Source: Nicotiana tabacum
Lineage: Eukaryota > Streptophyta > Magnoliopsida > Solanales > Solanaceae
Reading direction: 5' to 3'
Assembly: GCF_000715075.1 (NCBI RefSeq)
Contig: NC_134089.1
Coordinates: 63,036,697 to 63,100,696, forward strand
DNA length: 64,000 nucleotides
Below, piece by piece: positions 13,201-25,357 of the stretch. The notes beneath the pieces were generated by a model. It did not search any database, was not told the origin of the DNA, and saw only the letters and a list, made by a program, of their open reading frames with translations. Numbering within the stretch: position 1 is the first letter of the stretch; every line of letters starts with the position of its first letter. Position numbers and translations under genes: made by a program.

Positions 13201-14547
13201 TGCATAGTAACTAGCAGGAACTTTAACAAGATCAAGTAATCATGCTAACACGCAGAACAAAACAAAGAAGGTCTTAAAAAATAAGGGCTTTTTAACAGAG
13301 TCAAGTTAAAAAGAAGTAGGAACATAAGATCAGTCAAAACTAGCAAGGAAAGAGGTTTAATCATAAAGAAAATCGGCTAAAACAAGTGTAGAAGAAACTC
13401 CGAGGAACCCTAATTTTTTTAAAGAAAGTAAATTGTTTGAAGTTGAGGATCTTTCAGAAGACATTCGAGAATAATGCAAAACATAGGAAGAAATAGACTT
13501 AGAGCATAAAAATAGCACAGATCTGAGAGATTCAGACGAGAGTTAGGGTTTCAAAGGAAACCCATATAGAAACGAAAGAACCTGTTGTAAACTTCACCGA
13601 TCGTAACATATAAGGTGTGATTTTGCCCAAAATAACACCGAAGAAGGCATAAGTAATAGAAACAGAAACCCTAGATCCAAATCGGCATGGCCCAGGACCC
13701 TTGAAGGCCTTAGAGATGATGAGCAAGGCGGTGGAGTGACCATTGGAGGCTTGGGGTTGAAAGGTAGTCGCCGGAGATGACCGGAGAAGGAGGCGGTGGT
13801 TGAAGAACGATTATGGTAGGTAGAGAGAGAAGAGAGACGAGAGCATCTGAAGGAGGTGGGGGTTTGGAAATCAGTAGGGTTAGGGGGTCGTTTAGGAATT
13901 AAAAAGGAAAGGGTGTGTGCGGACAGTTGATCTAGGAGATCAACGGTTAGGATTCAACCGGGTAGGTGGGTTTCGGTTTTGGGTAAGGGTTTATAGGGTC
14001 TGGGTTGGGTTATTTAATAGGAAATTGGGCTGGGGATTGGGTCCGATTTGGGCTACAATTGAAAGCCAAATCTGGCTATTATTGAAATAGCCACTTTCCC
14101 TATTTTAATTTATAATAAATCATAAATAATTTCTGGAAAATAATTTAAGGTGCTAAAATGATTTAAATTACATAATTAATATTTTAAAAATATAGGGACT
14201 GATTTTACGCATATAAAGTATAATTATATCTTAAAATGGGCTAACATTGCAATTATATGCAATTTAGCTTAAAAATACTAAATGTAATTATAAAATTGCA
14301 TGAAAATTATATTAGCTATATTTTGGCATAAGTATAGAAAGAAAATAAATAAATTATCATAACAATAATTTTGAAAATAATTATTGGGGATTTTATGAAT
14401 AAAATAGGAGAAAATAAATCAACTTAAACCCTTAAAATTATGGGAAAAATTATAAAAACCTTGTGCATGCTTATATATGCATATATATGCTATTTTGAAG
14501 GTATTTATGCATATTTAAAATACATAGGGAAAAATTGGGTATCAATA
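10201..14547 (-). repeat. 3' LTR of element A
   Basis: 4.35 kb. Its left end reads TGTCGTGCCCCC and its right end GGGTATCAATA (CAACA in sister copies). It carries a short series of CCTATAGGCATG motifs (11200-11360) and a GC-richer segment at 13680-13860 resembling a leader on the minus strand. About 250 bp present in the 5' LTR (49198-49449) are absent here. No ORF longer than about 100 codons, and none recognised. Confidence 0.85.
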
Positions 14548-14566
14548 GCTGCCCCTCTTTACCCGG
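14548..14566 (-). other. Polypurine tract of element A
   Basis: On the minus strand CCGGGTAAAGAGGGGCAGC directly abuts the 3' LTR. The same tract, with one change, abuts element B's 3' LTR at 30745-30763. Confidence 0.75.
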
Positions 14567-14663
14567 AAAGGATGAAAGAGTTTTCGGGTAAAGAAATGAT
14601 GACCAATTTTGACCGGATGGGGTGTTTTGAAAGACAGAGGCCGCGCTTCGATTTTAGAGTTGC

Positions 14664-14706
14664 CTACATATCCCTGGTTTTATAGGAATTAGGTCTTGTG
14701 TAGTTC
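14664..14706 (-). repeat. Covarying inverted-repeat module, copy A1
   Basis: Plus-strand reading: CTACA at 14664-14668 pairs with TGTAG at 14699-14703, enclosing the conserved AGGAATTAGGTC segment. It lies about 100 bp inside the polypurine tract. Confidence 0.6.
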
Positions 14707-14899
14707 TGGATTCACCTGCGGAGTATGCCGATGAAATTATTGTGAGAACATACATGAGATGTGGAAGCAGCTACGATGAGCGGTTAAGGCTCAGGACGAT
14801 TGGAGGGAACTGGAGCGAGATTTCTCCTGCTAGGATAGTGGTTGTTTGTTGGTTACCTGCAGATAACAGATGCTACAAACGTATTTGCAAAATTTTAAA

Positions 14900-15200
14900 C
14901 ATGATGCAAATTCCCTTTGGACCATGAAGGTTGTCTTTGGACGGTTAAAGATGACATCCTGGGCCATGAATTGTTTAGTGAGGGATTCGCAGGCCATGAA
15001 ATGGTGTTCTCGGGCCATGAAAATGGTGCCTCCGAACCATGATGCCTTTGAATAATGATATGCAAGTTCGAGAGATCCCCAGTCCATGACATGGTGTCTT
15101 TCGGCTATGAGGATGATGCCTTTAGACTATGATGCCTTTGGACAGATTGGCGATATTTCAGCCCATGATATGCAATAATATGATGTAACAAGACAAGGTA
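14900..15200 (-). repeat. Irregular short repeats in the 3' UTR of A
   Basis: The words GGCCATGA and CCATGATGCCTTTG recur about every 30 bp with changing flanks. They precede the regular 29-bp array and may be its decayed edge. Short ORFs here come from the repeats. Confidence 0.45.
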
Positions 15201-15274
15201 TAGTCTTGCGAAGTAGAGGCAGAGCTTAGCCCGATTGAAAAGCAGGTAGATAGTAGTAGAAAATAGAGCAATAT

Positions 15275-16235
15275 TAGTGCAAAGAGGGATAGTGTTTAGT
15301 CCCGTGCAAGTGGGGAGGCAGGGATTAGTCTTATGCAAATAGGGAGGCAAGGATTAGCCTTATGCAAATATGGAGTTAGGGCTTAGACTCATGCAAGTAT
15401 GGAGGCAAGGATTAACCTTATGCAAATATGGAGTCAGGGCTTAGACTCATGCAGAGAGAAGGCGGTGCTCAGCCTTATGCAAATATGGAGTCCGGGATTA
15501 GACTCATGCAAATATGGAGTCAGGGGTTAGACTCATGCAGGTATGGAGGCAAGGATCAGTCTCATGCAAATATGGAGTCAGGGATTAGACTCATGCAAGA
15601 TTGGAGACAGAGCTTAGTCTCATGCAAGGAGAAGGCAGCGCTTAGCCTTATGCAAATATGGAGGTAGAGCTTAACCTCATGCAAGATTCGGGACAGGCCT
15701 TAGTCCCATGCAAATGGAAGGCAATGCTTAGCCGTATGCAAATATGGAGATAGAGCTTAACCTCATGCAAGATTCAGGACAAGGCTTAGTCCCATGCAAA
15801 TGGAAAGAAATGCTTAGCCTTATGCAAACATGGAGGTAGACCTTAACTTCATGCAAGATTCGGGGAAGGGCTTAGTCCCATGCAAATGGAAGGCAATGTT
15901 TAGCCTTATGTAGATATGGAGTCAGGGCTTAGACTCATGCAAGATTGGAGACAGGGCTTAGTCTCATGCAAATGTGGAGTCAGATATTAGACTCATGCAA
16001 ATATGGAGTCAGGGCTTAGACTCATGCAAATATAGAGTCAAGGATTAGACTCATGCAAATGTGGAGTCAAGAATTAGACTCATGCAAATGTGGAGTGAGA
16101 GATTAGACTCATGCAAATATGGAGTCAGGTCTTAGACTCATGCAAATATAGATTCAAGGATTAGACTCATGCAAATGTGGAGTCAAGGATTAGACTCATG
16201 CAAATGTAGAGTCAGAGATTAGACTCATTCAAAGA
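15275..16235 (-). repeat. 29-bp tandem array in the 3' UTR of element A
   Basis: About 32 copies of a roughly 29-bp unit built around ATGCAAATATGGAGTCAGGG and TTAGACTC, with variants (AAGGATTAGCC, GATTCGGGACAGG). Copies near 15960-16230 are most alike, suggesting recent local expansion. Tandem repeats in the 3' UTR are a known trait of Ogre/Tat elements and have been proposed as a source of satellite DNA. The ORF through 15428-15667 reads the repeat and is not a gene. Confidence 0.85.
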
Positions 16236-16607
16236 GAAAATAGCAGATAAGGGTAGAGTATATCTTAGCTAGGATAGGTTCAGCGTCTAACAACCAGATG
16301 GATGGTGAATTTGCTTTGTCTACGAATGCTATCATCAAATGTGCCTGCGCTTAAAGAAAAATTGTATGTCGCATAAGGGGAGGTTAGTTCTTGCTTCGTC
16401 TACCGGCCTTGCTTTGCCCCGCCCTAGAAGCCCCCTTCGAGTTCCCTTGGTAGCACCTGACTGTTATGAAAAAATAGAATTTTCGAAAAATATGCATTCA
16501 TTGATAAAATAGGATTGTTTTGGAAGCGTATTGATATATCAAGTAAATTTTGATGAACTAGCGACTATGACACATTTTAAAGGCATTGCAACTCTCTTAT
16601 GTTGGAA

Positions 16608-16789
16608 TTTTGAGGGTCCTCCTCAAATTCTGCCACCGTTTGCAGATGGTGGACGTGCTGAATCTTCTTCGGAATTTTGAGAATCCTTCAAAAAATTTTG
16701 CCCCAGTTTTTGACTGGCGACTGACTTCTTGGCATGTGATGGTGCTGGCTGGACGACTTGCTCCGGAATTTTGAGGACCCTCCTCAAAA
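16608..16789 (-). repeat. Three hairpin-forming repeats downstream of A integrase
   Basis: Three copies of GGAATTTTGAG followed by a complementary arm and then TTTGCC: arms TTTTGAGG/CCTCAAA (16608-16627), TTTTGA/TCAAAA (16675-16695) and TTTTGAGG/CCTCAAAA (16769-16789), each with a loop of 5 to about 8 bases. Spacing is about 67 and 94 bp. Confidence 0.55.
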
Positions 16790-16859
16790 GTTTGCCCTAG
16801 TTTCTGATTTTGAGGGAAATGAAAATTTTATTATGATATGATCGAACTTATAAGGCTGC

Positions 16860-16902
16860 CTATGTATCCCCTCTTAAACGGGAATCAGGTCAAGCATAGT
16901 TC
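16860..16902 (-). repeat. Covarying inverted-repeat module, copy A2
   Basis: CTATG (16860-16864) pairs with CATAG (16895-16899) around CGGGAATCAGGTC. It lies just downstream of the integrase stop at 16934 in the element's own direction. Confidence 0.6.
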
Positions 16903-16933
16903 AATTACATCAGAAAAAAAAATGTGAAATAAT

Positions 16934-18335
16934 CTAGGCATAGTATCTCTTGACTGCATCTGAATTGATTGGTTTTGGCTAGATCTCTCCATCCATCTCT
17001 GCAAGTATGAGTGCTCCTCCTGTTAGTACTCTGTGAATCATATACAAACCTTGCCAGATGGGAGAGAATTTCCCTTTGGCTTCATCTTGGTATGGGAAAA
17101 TCTTCTTCAATACTAGCTGCCCTGGTGCGAACTGTCTTGGTTTGACCCTTTTGTTGAAGGATCTGGTCATTCTGTTATGATAAAGTTAGCTGTGACATAG
17201 TGCGTCCATTCTCTTTCCATCTATAAGGGCCAATTGCTCATAGTGGTTCCTTATCCATTCTGCATCGCTGAGCTCAGCTTCCTGTATGACTCTTAAAGAA
17301 GGAATCTCTACCTCGGCTGGGATAACAGCCTCGGTACCATAAACTAACATGTAGGGGGTTGCCTCGGTTGACATGCGAATTGTGGTGCAGTACCCAAACA
17401 GAGCAAAGGGTAACTTCTCATGCCACCGCTTGTGATTCTCTACCATCTTCCTTAGTATCTTCTTAATGTTCTTGTTGGCAGCTTCCACGGCTCCATTCAT
17501 CTGAGGTTTGTAGGCGGTGGAATTCTTGTGCTTGATTTTGAAGGTTTCAAATATAGCTTTCATCAAATCACTATTGAGGTTGGCGGCATTGTCAGTAATA
17601 ATGGACTCAGGAAATCCGAATCAGCAGACAATACGATCCTTGACAAAATCTGCGACGACTTTCTTGGTTACAACTTTGTAAGATGCGGCTTCTACCCATT
17701 TTGTGAAATAATTAATGGCTACCAGAATAAATCGGTGTCCGTTTGATGCAGTGGGCTCAATCGGACCAATAACATCCATTCCCAGGCGGCGAATGGCCAA
17801 GGTGAGCTTGTTGCATTGAGCTCGTTTGGTGGAACTTTTATCATGTCGGCATGCACTTGACATTGAAAGCATTTGCGGACATACTAAATACAATTAGTCT
17901 CTATGGTCATCCAGAAGTAACCTGCCCTGAGTATTTTCTTGGCCAGAATGAAGCCATTCATGTGCGGCCCGCAGGTCCCAACATGCACGTCCTCAAGTAG
18001 CTTAGAAGCTTCCTTTGCGTTGACACACCTTAGTAAGCCCAAATCCGGAGTTCTCTTGTACAAGTTCCCTTTGTTGTGGAAGAAATGATTTGACAATCTC
18101 CGGAACGTGCATTTCTGAGTGTGATTTGCATGCTCCGGGTATTCTCCTTTTGATAAGTACTCCTTGATGTCATGGAACTAAGGCTTTCCATCTGCTTCTT
18201 CCTCAACATGAGCACAATATGCCGGCTGATTATGCATCCTCACCGGAATGGGATTAATATAGTTCTTATCTGGATGTTGTATCATTGATGACAAAGTGGC
18301 TAATGCGTCGGCGAACTCATTCTGAATTCTGGGCA
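16934..18335 (-). pseudogene. Integrase region of element A
   Basis: Encodes the C-terminal part of the polyprotein: zinc-binding region (GTCGPHMNGFILAKKILRAG, 18096-17884), the catalytic core with WGMDVIGPIEP-like text (17893-17621) and NGAVEAANKNIKKILRK (17566-17186), and the tail KRVKPRQFAPGQLVLKK (17170-16979). The first Asp and the Glu of the DDE triad are visible. The natural end is NSDAVKRYYA at 16934. Frame changes separate the pieces, an in-frame TAG interrupts the zinc region near 17885, and another TAG at 16979 replaces what is normally Trp. No chromodomain. Not functional. Confidence 0.8.
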
Positions 18336-18339
18336 AATG

Positions 18340-18620
18340 TCAGAATTTTATCTTCGTGAACCTCCTTTTCAATTCCTGCACAAGGTGCAGATATGGCAAT
18401 ATCTTGGAATTCTTGGTAGCCCATTCTCCTTGCACCTGGTGCACAAGCAAATATGAATCGTCGATCACTAACAACTCATAAATGTTCATGTCGACTGCCA
18501 TGTTGAGCCCTAGTATGCAGGCTTCATATTTTGTCATGTTGTTGGTGCAGGGAAATCTTAGTTTAGCAGATACTAGATAATGCTAACATGTTTCTGATAC
18601 CAAAACTGCTCCAATGCCTA
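18340..18620 (-). pseudogene. Second (archaeal-type) RNaseH of element A
   Basis: Contains KYEACILGLNMAVDM and LLVHQVQGEWATKN, matching the extra RNaseH of Tat-clade elements. Compared with element B the catalytic Glu of AEYEA is Lys here, and GDSD is DDSY, so two catalytic acids are gone. Upstream the FFDGAAN motif lies across a frame change near 18600-18650. Confidence 0.75.
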
Positions 18621-18742
18621 CTCCTTTGAAATTTGCGGCTCCGTCAAAGAACATCCTCCAACCGTCATATGATTCCGTAATGTCTTCTCCCATTAATGAT
18701 ACTTCTTCATCAGGAAAAATACGTTTTCAAGGGTTTGTATTC

Positions 18743-19055
18743 TCATGCCACCTGATTTTTAGCGAGGTGATCTGCCAATGCTTGTCCCTTGACTACCTTT
18801 TGAGTTACATAGATGATGTCAAACTCACTCAGCAGTGTCTTCCATTTAGCCAACTTTCCCATAGGCATGGGTTTCTGAAATATGTACTTCAGAGGATCCA
18901 TCCTGGATATGAGGTATGTTGTGTAAGCACAGAAATAATGCCTCAATTTCTGGGCTATTCAGGTCAAAGCACAGCAAGTGCGTTCAAGAAGAGAATACCA
19001 TAATTCATAAGGTGTGAATTTCTTACTCAGGTAGTATATGACTTGCTCCTTTCTT
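18743..19055 (-). pseudogene. RT-linked RNaseH and connection of element A
   Basis: 18946-18743 encodes TTYLISRMDPLKYIFQKPMP and QALADHLAKN, the C-terminal half of the first RNaseH with its third and fourth acids. The N-terminal half lies upstream across frame changes (19003-18950). Confidence 0.75.
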
Positions 19056-20451
19056 CATGTCTTATCATGTTGTCCCAAAACACATACGAAGGCTCTATCT
19101 AACATGGAGAGATAAAGTAGCAAAGGTCGTCCTAGTTCTGGCGGGACTAGAACTGGCGGTGTGGACAGGTATTCCTTGATCTTGTCAAAAGCTTTCTGGC
19201 AATCCTCGGTCCAACTTGTCTCGGCATCTTTTCTCAGCATCTTGAATATGGGTTCACATATTACTGTGGACTGTTCTATGAATCGGCTAATATAGTTGAG
19301 CCGCCCCAGGAAGCTCATCACATCCTTTTTGCTCTTAGGTGGTGGTAACTCCTGAATATCTTTGACTTTAGTCAGATCTAGCTCGATCCTTCGGCGACTA
19401 ACAATGAATCCCAGTAACTTTCCTGCAGGGACCCCGAACGCACACTTTGTGGGGTTCAACTTCAAATTTTACCTCTTGAGACTGTCAAAGAATTTCCTTA
19501 AGTCTTCTATGTGATCTACGACCCTCTTGGATTTGATAATGACGTTGTCCACATACACATCCATTTGCTTATGTATCATATCATGGAAGATGGTTGTCGT
19601 GGCCCTCATGTAAGTGGCCCCAACATTCTTTAGTCCAAACGGCATCATCTTGTAACAGTATACACCCCAAGGCGTAATAAAGCTGTCTTCTCTGCATCGT
19701 CTTCATTCATCCAAATCTGGTGATAACCCGCGAAACAATCTACAAAGGATTGGAGTTCATGCTTGGCGCAGTTATCGATCAGGATGTGTATATTTGGTAG
19801 TTGAAAATCGTCTTTGGGACTTGCTCTGTTCAAATTCCAATAGTCAACACATACTTTAACCTTCCTGTCTTTCTTTGGAACTGGCACAATGTTAGCTAAC
19901 CAGGTTGGATATTTAACCACCCTGAGAACCTTGTCTTTGATCTGCTTGGTAACTTCCTCCTTGATTTACAGACTCATGTCTGGTTTGAATTTTCTGAGTT
20001 TCTGCTTGGCTGGCAGGCACAAGGGATTGGTAGGCAACTTATGAGCTACTATAGATGTGCTCAAACTAGTCATATCGTCATACGTCCATGCGAAGATTTC
20101 CTCATATTCCTTTAGAAAATGGATGTACTCTTCCTTTTCTATTGGTGACAAGTGAATGCTTATGCGGGTCTCTTTGACGATCTCGGCGTCTCCCAAATTT
20201 ACTGCTTCTGTTTCGTCCAAGTTGGATTTAGGCTTGTTTTGAAAATTCTCAACTTCTCTGATAATTTCCTCGGGTATCTCATCATCTTCCTCTGAGTCAC
20301 TATTCTCATGTTGTGTTGCCTCATTACATGTCACAGTCACTGGTTCATCAGGAAAATTAATAATAACATTGTAGAAGGGAAAAAGTATAAAAATAGTAAT
20401 TAATAATGATAAAGTATAAATGCATTTGACTAAAACTGAGAAATTGTTCAA
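19055..20451 (-). pseudogene. Reverse transcriptase of element A
   Basis: Segments 20451-19966 (spacer with NLDETEAVNLGDAE and KQKLRKFKPDM), 19920-19645 (WLANIVPVPKKD, NIHILIDNCAKH, FVDCFAGYHQI) and 19465-19055 (KLNPTKCAFGVPAGKLLGFIVSRR, LGRLNYISRFI) cover the RT from finger to connection. Three frame breaks or stops separate them. The catalytic YVDD is YVDN: codon AAC at 19546-19544 in place of GAC or GAT, which should abolish polymerisation even without the frame breaks. Confidence 0.85.
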
Positions 20452-20869
20452 ACAAAGCTTGTCTCGGTGGGTCGAGAATTTAGTTTAAAACAAAATTGAT
20501 GAATAATTTAAATGCCTAGAACAACTATAAATTCTACCAAACTACCCAAGGACTCGGCGGGCTCGGGATGGTGTGGCGGTCCAGTTTCTAAGAACAGCTC
20601 CCTTTACCAAGGTCTGAATGGAGAGGCCTTCTTCTTCCTCCTCCTCAATTATGGCACTGCAGTCCATATCCTCATCTTCCAAGAACATGTCCTTCAGCCC
20701 AACTAGTGCTTCTTCTTCAGCAGTTCCCCATATCGTGTCCGCCTAATGGAAAGCTTGTTCCAAACGGGGTGCCGGTTGCTCAAAAGGGTAATAAGGTCCA
20801 CGCTATGGAGGCGACTACTCTATGTACTTTTTCCATGTATACTGGTATCTGATCCCAAAGGTGGTACCA

Positions 20870-21888
20870 TGAGTTTTTAGCCGTATCGGCTTGGTGATAC
20901 CCTGGAGGTTCTTCCCCAACCCCTTGTCGGGTTCATATCCGGACCATGCTAGTATGTTTTCTATTTTGTTACTCCACCACTTATCCTTCTCGACGGCATT
21001 GACCCATTCAATGTGATGATATGTTTCTCATCCTAGCCTCCTTCTATGTCCAATGGCCGGGATGGTTTGACTAGTGTAGATGGGGTTACTCCCATCTCTA
21101 TGAATGATTACCTCCTGACGGTTCCATTCGAATTTTATGACTTGATGTAGTGTGGAGGGCACGGCTCCAGCAGCATGGATCCATGGGCTGCCCAACAAAC
21201 GATTATATGAGTCTGGTATGTCAAGCACTTAGAATTCCACATTGAACCAAGTCGGCCCCATCTGCAAGCAAAGGTTGATTTCCCCGATCGTGGCCCTCTG
21301 GGAACTATCGAAAGCTTTCACATTCATGCTTCCGGTCCGTATTTTATGGAAACCTTTGTCAAACTTTTTCAGGGTATCCAGTGGACAAATATTCAGACTA
21401 GAACCTTCATCAACCAAGACCTTGGAAATGAACTTGTCTTCAAATTGTACCGTAATGTGCAATGCTCGATTGTGATTCAGACCTTCGGGCGGTAGCTCAT
21501 CTTCGTGGAAGATAATCTTATGGCTCTCCAGCACCTGACAGACCATGTTGGCCATTTCTCCACCAGTGATATTATTGGGTACATAAGCCTCGCTCGATAC
21601 TTTCATCAAGGTGTTCTTGTGTGCCTCTGAATTCTGTAGTAGTGACAGGATAGATATTTGAGCAGGTACTTTGTTCAGATGATCAACAATAGAATAATCT
21701 TTCGCCTTTACTTTCCTGCAAAAGACATCCGGTTCGGTTTCAATAACAAGCTGCCTAGCAGTGGCATCCTTAATTGAACCTCCCAGGTGTTCAGGTGTGT
21801 AGACTCATCCAGTTCTAGTCATTCCTTGTGCGGCGTCAGATTCCTCTATCTTAGTCTTCCCTTTTCGCCGAGCCTCAGCAATATAATC
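20870..21888 (-). pseudogene. Protease and G-patch region of element A
   Basis: 21609-21229 encodes ALHITVQFEDKF and LVDEGSSLNICPL, the aspartic protease with DEG in place of the DNG of element B. 21228-21028 continues with RLLGSPWIHAAGAVPSTLHQ. Near 20950-20880 the frame GYEPDKGLGKNLQGI is a G-patch-like motif, as in element B. Frame breaks occur on both sides. Confidence 0.75.
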
Positions 21889-23938
21889 CTAGGGTATCAC
21901 TTTAGAGTTGAATGGGGGTTTGGTTGACACCGTCACAGTAAAAGGTGTGACCACTTCTACTTCAAATGGAGCGGGGGTGGCTGCGGACGGAGCTACTTCT
22001 ACCTCAAATGGAACTGATTCAGTTACCTCAACATCAATAGGTACTTGAGTCTGAACCACGATAGGAGTAAGTGTAACTGCAACCTTAAAGTCATCGCCTT
22101 CTCGGATAAGCCCGATTGACCCCTCAGGGCCCCATTCCTCATTTGTTTCTATAACATGTACACTGTAACCTCTATGATCAGGGAGGGGATTGCCGCGGAC
22201 ATTAGGTGTGGATTCTTTTGCTTGTTTGACCTTGTTGTCAATGAGTGTCTGGATCTTGTCCTTCAATGTTCGGCACTCAGCAGTGGTGTGCCCTTTCATA
22301 CGGGAGTGGTATGCACAGGTTTTGTTTGGATTGACCCATTGGGATGGATTTTCTACTGCCACAGCGGGAATAGAAGTGACGTAACCTGCGTCTTTTAACC
22401 TTTCATACAATTGGTCGATGGGCTCAGCAATGGCGGTGTATTGTCTGGGTGGCTTGCGGTCGAAATTGGGTCTTGGTCTTGGATAATTTTGGCGAGTTGG
22501 TGGTGACTGGAAGTGGGATGGTTGGGAATTATAGGTGTGATAGACAGTGACTGGTTGGGAATGTATGGGTGATGAAAGTTGATATGTAGGTGGTGATGCT
22601 TGATATGTGGGCGGAGGTGTTTGATAGGTGGGTGGAGGTGTTTGATAGGTGGGTGGAGGTGCTTGATATGTGAGTGGAGTTTTTGGGCCCTGGGCCACCA
22701 TTACTACCCCAACATCTCTTTTCTTCGATATGCCCCCTGATTAGAGTGCTTTATTCGTGGCTTGCATTGCTTCGAAATTTGTTACCATCCCGATCTTGAT
22801 TCCTTCCTCGATCCTTTCCCCGAGCTTGATGATATCAGAGAATTTGTGATTTTCGATGACCATCAGTCTCTCATAATATTGTGGATCCTGTGCTCTGACG
22901 AAGAATTTATTCATCTATTCTTCGTCCAAAGTGGGCCTGACTTTGGATGCTTCCGACCTCCAATGAGTAGCGTATTCGCGAAAAGTCTCAGTAGGCTTAT
23001 TCTTAAGATTCTGAATGTAGAAGACATCCAGTGCATTTTCTATGTTGAACCTGAAACGGTACATGAAATCTGACGCCATGCTTACCCAATTGGACCATTT
23101 CTTGGGATTCTGGCTGATATATCAAGACAAAGCGTCCCCAGTAAGGCTCTTCATAAAGAGCTTCATTTGAATATCTTCATCTTTTCCAACCCCGACCAGC
23201 TTGTCACAGTAAGTCCTTAGGTGAACCCTGGGATCACCTGTACCATCGAACATTTCAAACTTGGGAGGTTTGTACCCCTCTGGCAGTTCCACATCGGGCT
23301 GTATGCACAGATCTTCATAGTTTAAACCCTCTATTCTTCCGTTTCCTTCAACACCTTGAACTCGACTTGTTAACTTCTCGAGTTCTTCGGCCATATTCTT
23401 AATGAGAAAGTCCTTTTCGGAGGATTCTAGTGCATAGGAAATTGGCTGGATAGAATGTGGTATAGTTTCCACGTATACGAGATTGCTCTGATTGGTGCCA
23501 GGGGCTTGGGTATAGTGATGGTCATTGGTTGAGCTTTGTGGATCGGGAATGAGTGGTGGTGTATTTTGGGGAGTGTGGTAGGTGGTGGTTGGTGGGTACG
23601 AGATTGGTTGATGCTTTTGTGGTGGAGTTGGAATTGGCAATGGATTGATATTTTGTGGTGGAGTGGCGTATTGATTTGGTATGGTAGGATTTTGCAGCTG
23701 TTGGTTTTGTGTGTTTTGGAAGAGGCGTTGGGTTCTTTGCGTTCTGTTGGTGGATATCAGAAATATTGAGGGTGAGTGATAAGTTTGCCAAATTGCAGAC
23801 CTGCTCAAGTTCTCCTTCCAGTTCTAGTATCTTTTGTTCAAGTCTCAAAACCAGGTCATTCGGGGCCGGAGTACTACGACCAACGGAGGTCATTGCGTTC
23901 TCAATGTTTTCCTTTCGGATTCCACTTAAGTCGTCCAT
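21889..23938 (-). pseudogene. Gag of element A
   Basis: Begins MDDLSGIRKENIENAMTSVG at 23938 with a short heptad-like stretch (LRLEQKILELEGELEQV), then a Pro/Gln/Thr-rich region that switches frame between 23808 and 23522, then the capsid-like core (PPKFEMFDGTGDPRVHL, LFMKSLTGDALS). TGA replaces Trp at about 23122. 22701-21889 encodes a linker of TYQ-P-P-P repeats (DNA repeat at 22580-22680) and a variant zinc knuckle, CAYHSRMKGHTTAEC. The region between 23122 and 22702 is still recognisable (MNKFF, LMVIENHKFSDI) but has stops. Dead. Confidence 0.8.
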
Positions 23939-24009
23939 CTTTGATTTCCCTCTACTTTTTGTGTTGCTTGGAAGAGGAAGAGGTGGAGGTCCTATGGATC
24001 TAGTATGAT

Positions 24010-24342
24010 ATGCTGATGAGGCCAGTATGGATGAACCAACCTATGGGGTGGGAATAATAATAAAAATAAACAAAACAAAAAGGTAACAAGTTAGTGGGAT
24101 TCTGAAATGTTTGCAGTAATTAAACACATATTGCGAAATGTAAACTCATTTCCTAATTTGGGAGCCTCATTGTGCCCGAGGTAGGCCGAGCGACAAATAA
24201 ATTTGGAGAACTTAAAATGCCAATAAATGCTTCATTTCATAATATAAAAATAGTTGAATCCCAAAACGACACTAAGACAATAAAAAAATAAGTCACTACT
24301 GGCAATTGGCCTTATTACATTTGGAAAGCGAGTAAACCTAAT
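24010..24342 (-). other. Spacer between ORF1 remnant and gag of A
   Basis: AT-rich non-coding stretch. I see no ORF, and no copy of the inverted-repeat module that sits in the matching gap of element B. Confidence 0.5.
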
Positions 24343-24663
24343 CTATTTAGTCTCGGAAGGGCCTTCCTCAGGTTGAATGCTCTCGTTGATCAAATCCTCC
24401 AGTTCGCGTAGGTTAACCAGTAAAAATGCCTTTGCCAAATGTTCTCCTTCATTTCCCCCAGCGTTCTGGAAGTCGATGACTCTCTTCCTCACTTTTCCTT
24501 CCAATTCCAACAGGTTGTATTCCAGATATTCCAGCTTCTCGCTGGATTTGGTGGCCCTCTCTTTCCATTCATTGATTTGGTCATTTGATGGAAGATTCCT
24601 CCACCAGTCCAGTAAGAGTGAGGGTATGCTAACCATACCGAAGCTAGGGACCTCATTCCTCAT
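24343..24663 (-). pseudogene. ORF1 remnant of element A with the central domain deleted
   Basis: 106 codons: MRNEVPSFGMVSIPSLLL, then DWWRNLPSND, then a heptad-rich stretch with EYLEYNLLELEGKVRKRV and an acidic end. Element B's ORF1 (685 residues) starts with a comparable EVPS...WW segment and ends in a long coiled coil, so this looks like the two ends of an ORF1 joined after loss of about 400 central residues including the plant-mobile-domain-like part. The reading frame is open and starts with ATG, so it may have been a functional short form; the alternative is simple decay. Confidence 0.55.
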
Positions 24664-25357
24664 TTTCTACAAAACAAAAGGGTTAGCCTTACCCCACCAG
24701 ACTCGACTATTTATATATTTATGATCAACATATCGGCATTTAGTTCTCCAAATTAATGCACAAACGTGGTTGTGTCCGTTGGGATCATGGAAAACCCGAT
24801 GGACTTTGGATAAGGCTGATCTTAAAGGATCATTATGTGGACAACGTAACTGATCAAACTAGGTTTTACCATGATGCATGCACAATTTTAACCAGAGTAA
24901 GGTTTCTATGGGATTTTAGACTGGTACCCTCAAGCGGACAACTTGAGGGGGAAGGCACGAAACCGTCGACTACACCGCTGATCGACTGGTTTTACCGCAA
25001 ATAAGTCTTTCCGAATTTAAGGGTAGTAAATAGGAAGAGCGCAACCACTCATTAAAGCATTGCTATAGGATTCAAGACGCATGAGTGGAATATGATGTGG
25101 AACATGATTTATGTAGCAATTAATAACATGTAGTCAAGTATTTTCATGTAGGGAAAAATAAATACAGTATTTAAATAATTGAAAGACAGTTACAAGAAAA
25201 TGGAACTAGGGAGACAAGTCAGTTTCCGAGCAATAAAGAAGTCATAAATGCTTGAAAAATAGGCAGTTAAATTCAAATAAGGGAGCAGCGTATGGGATAA
25301 TCATGCTTGGACTAATTTCTAAAAGATAAGTTCGTTATGGTAAGAGCCTAAAAATAT
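24664..25357 (-). other. 5' untranslated region of element A
   Basis: About 690 bp between the ORF1 remnant and the PBS with no coding signal. The plus-strand ORF 24756-25004 has no recognisable similarity and is probably chance. Confidence 0.6.

Noticed and set aside
15428..15667. Repeat-protein ORF with ANMESGIRLM units
   Set aside because: It is a reading of the 29-bp array; 29 is not a multiple of three, so the frame is not kept along the array.
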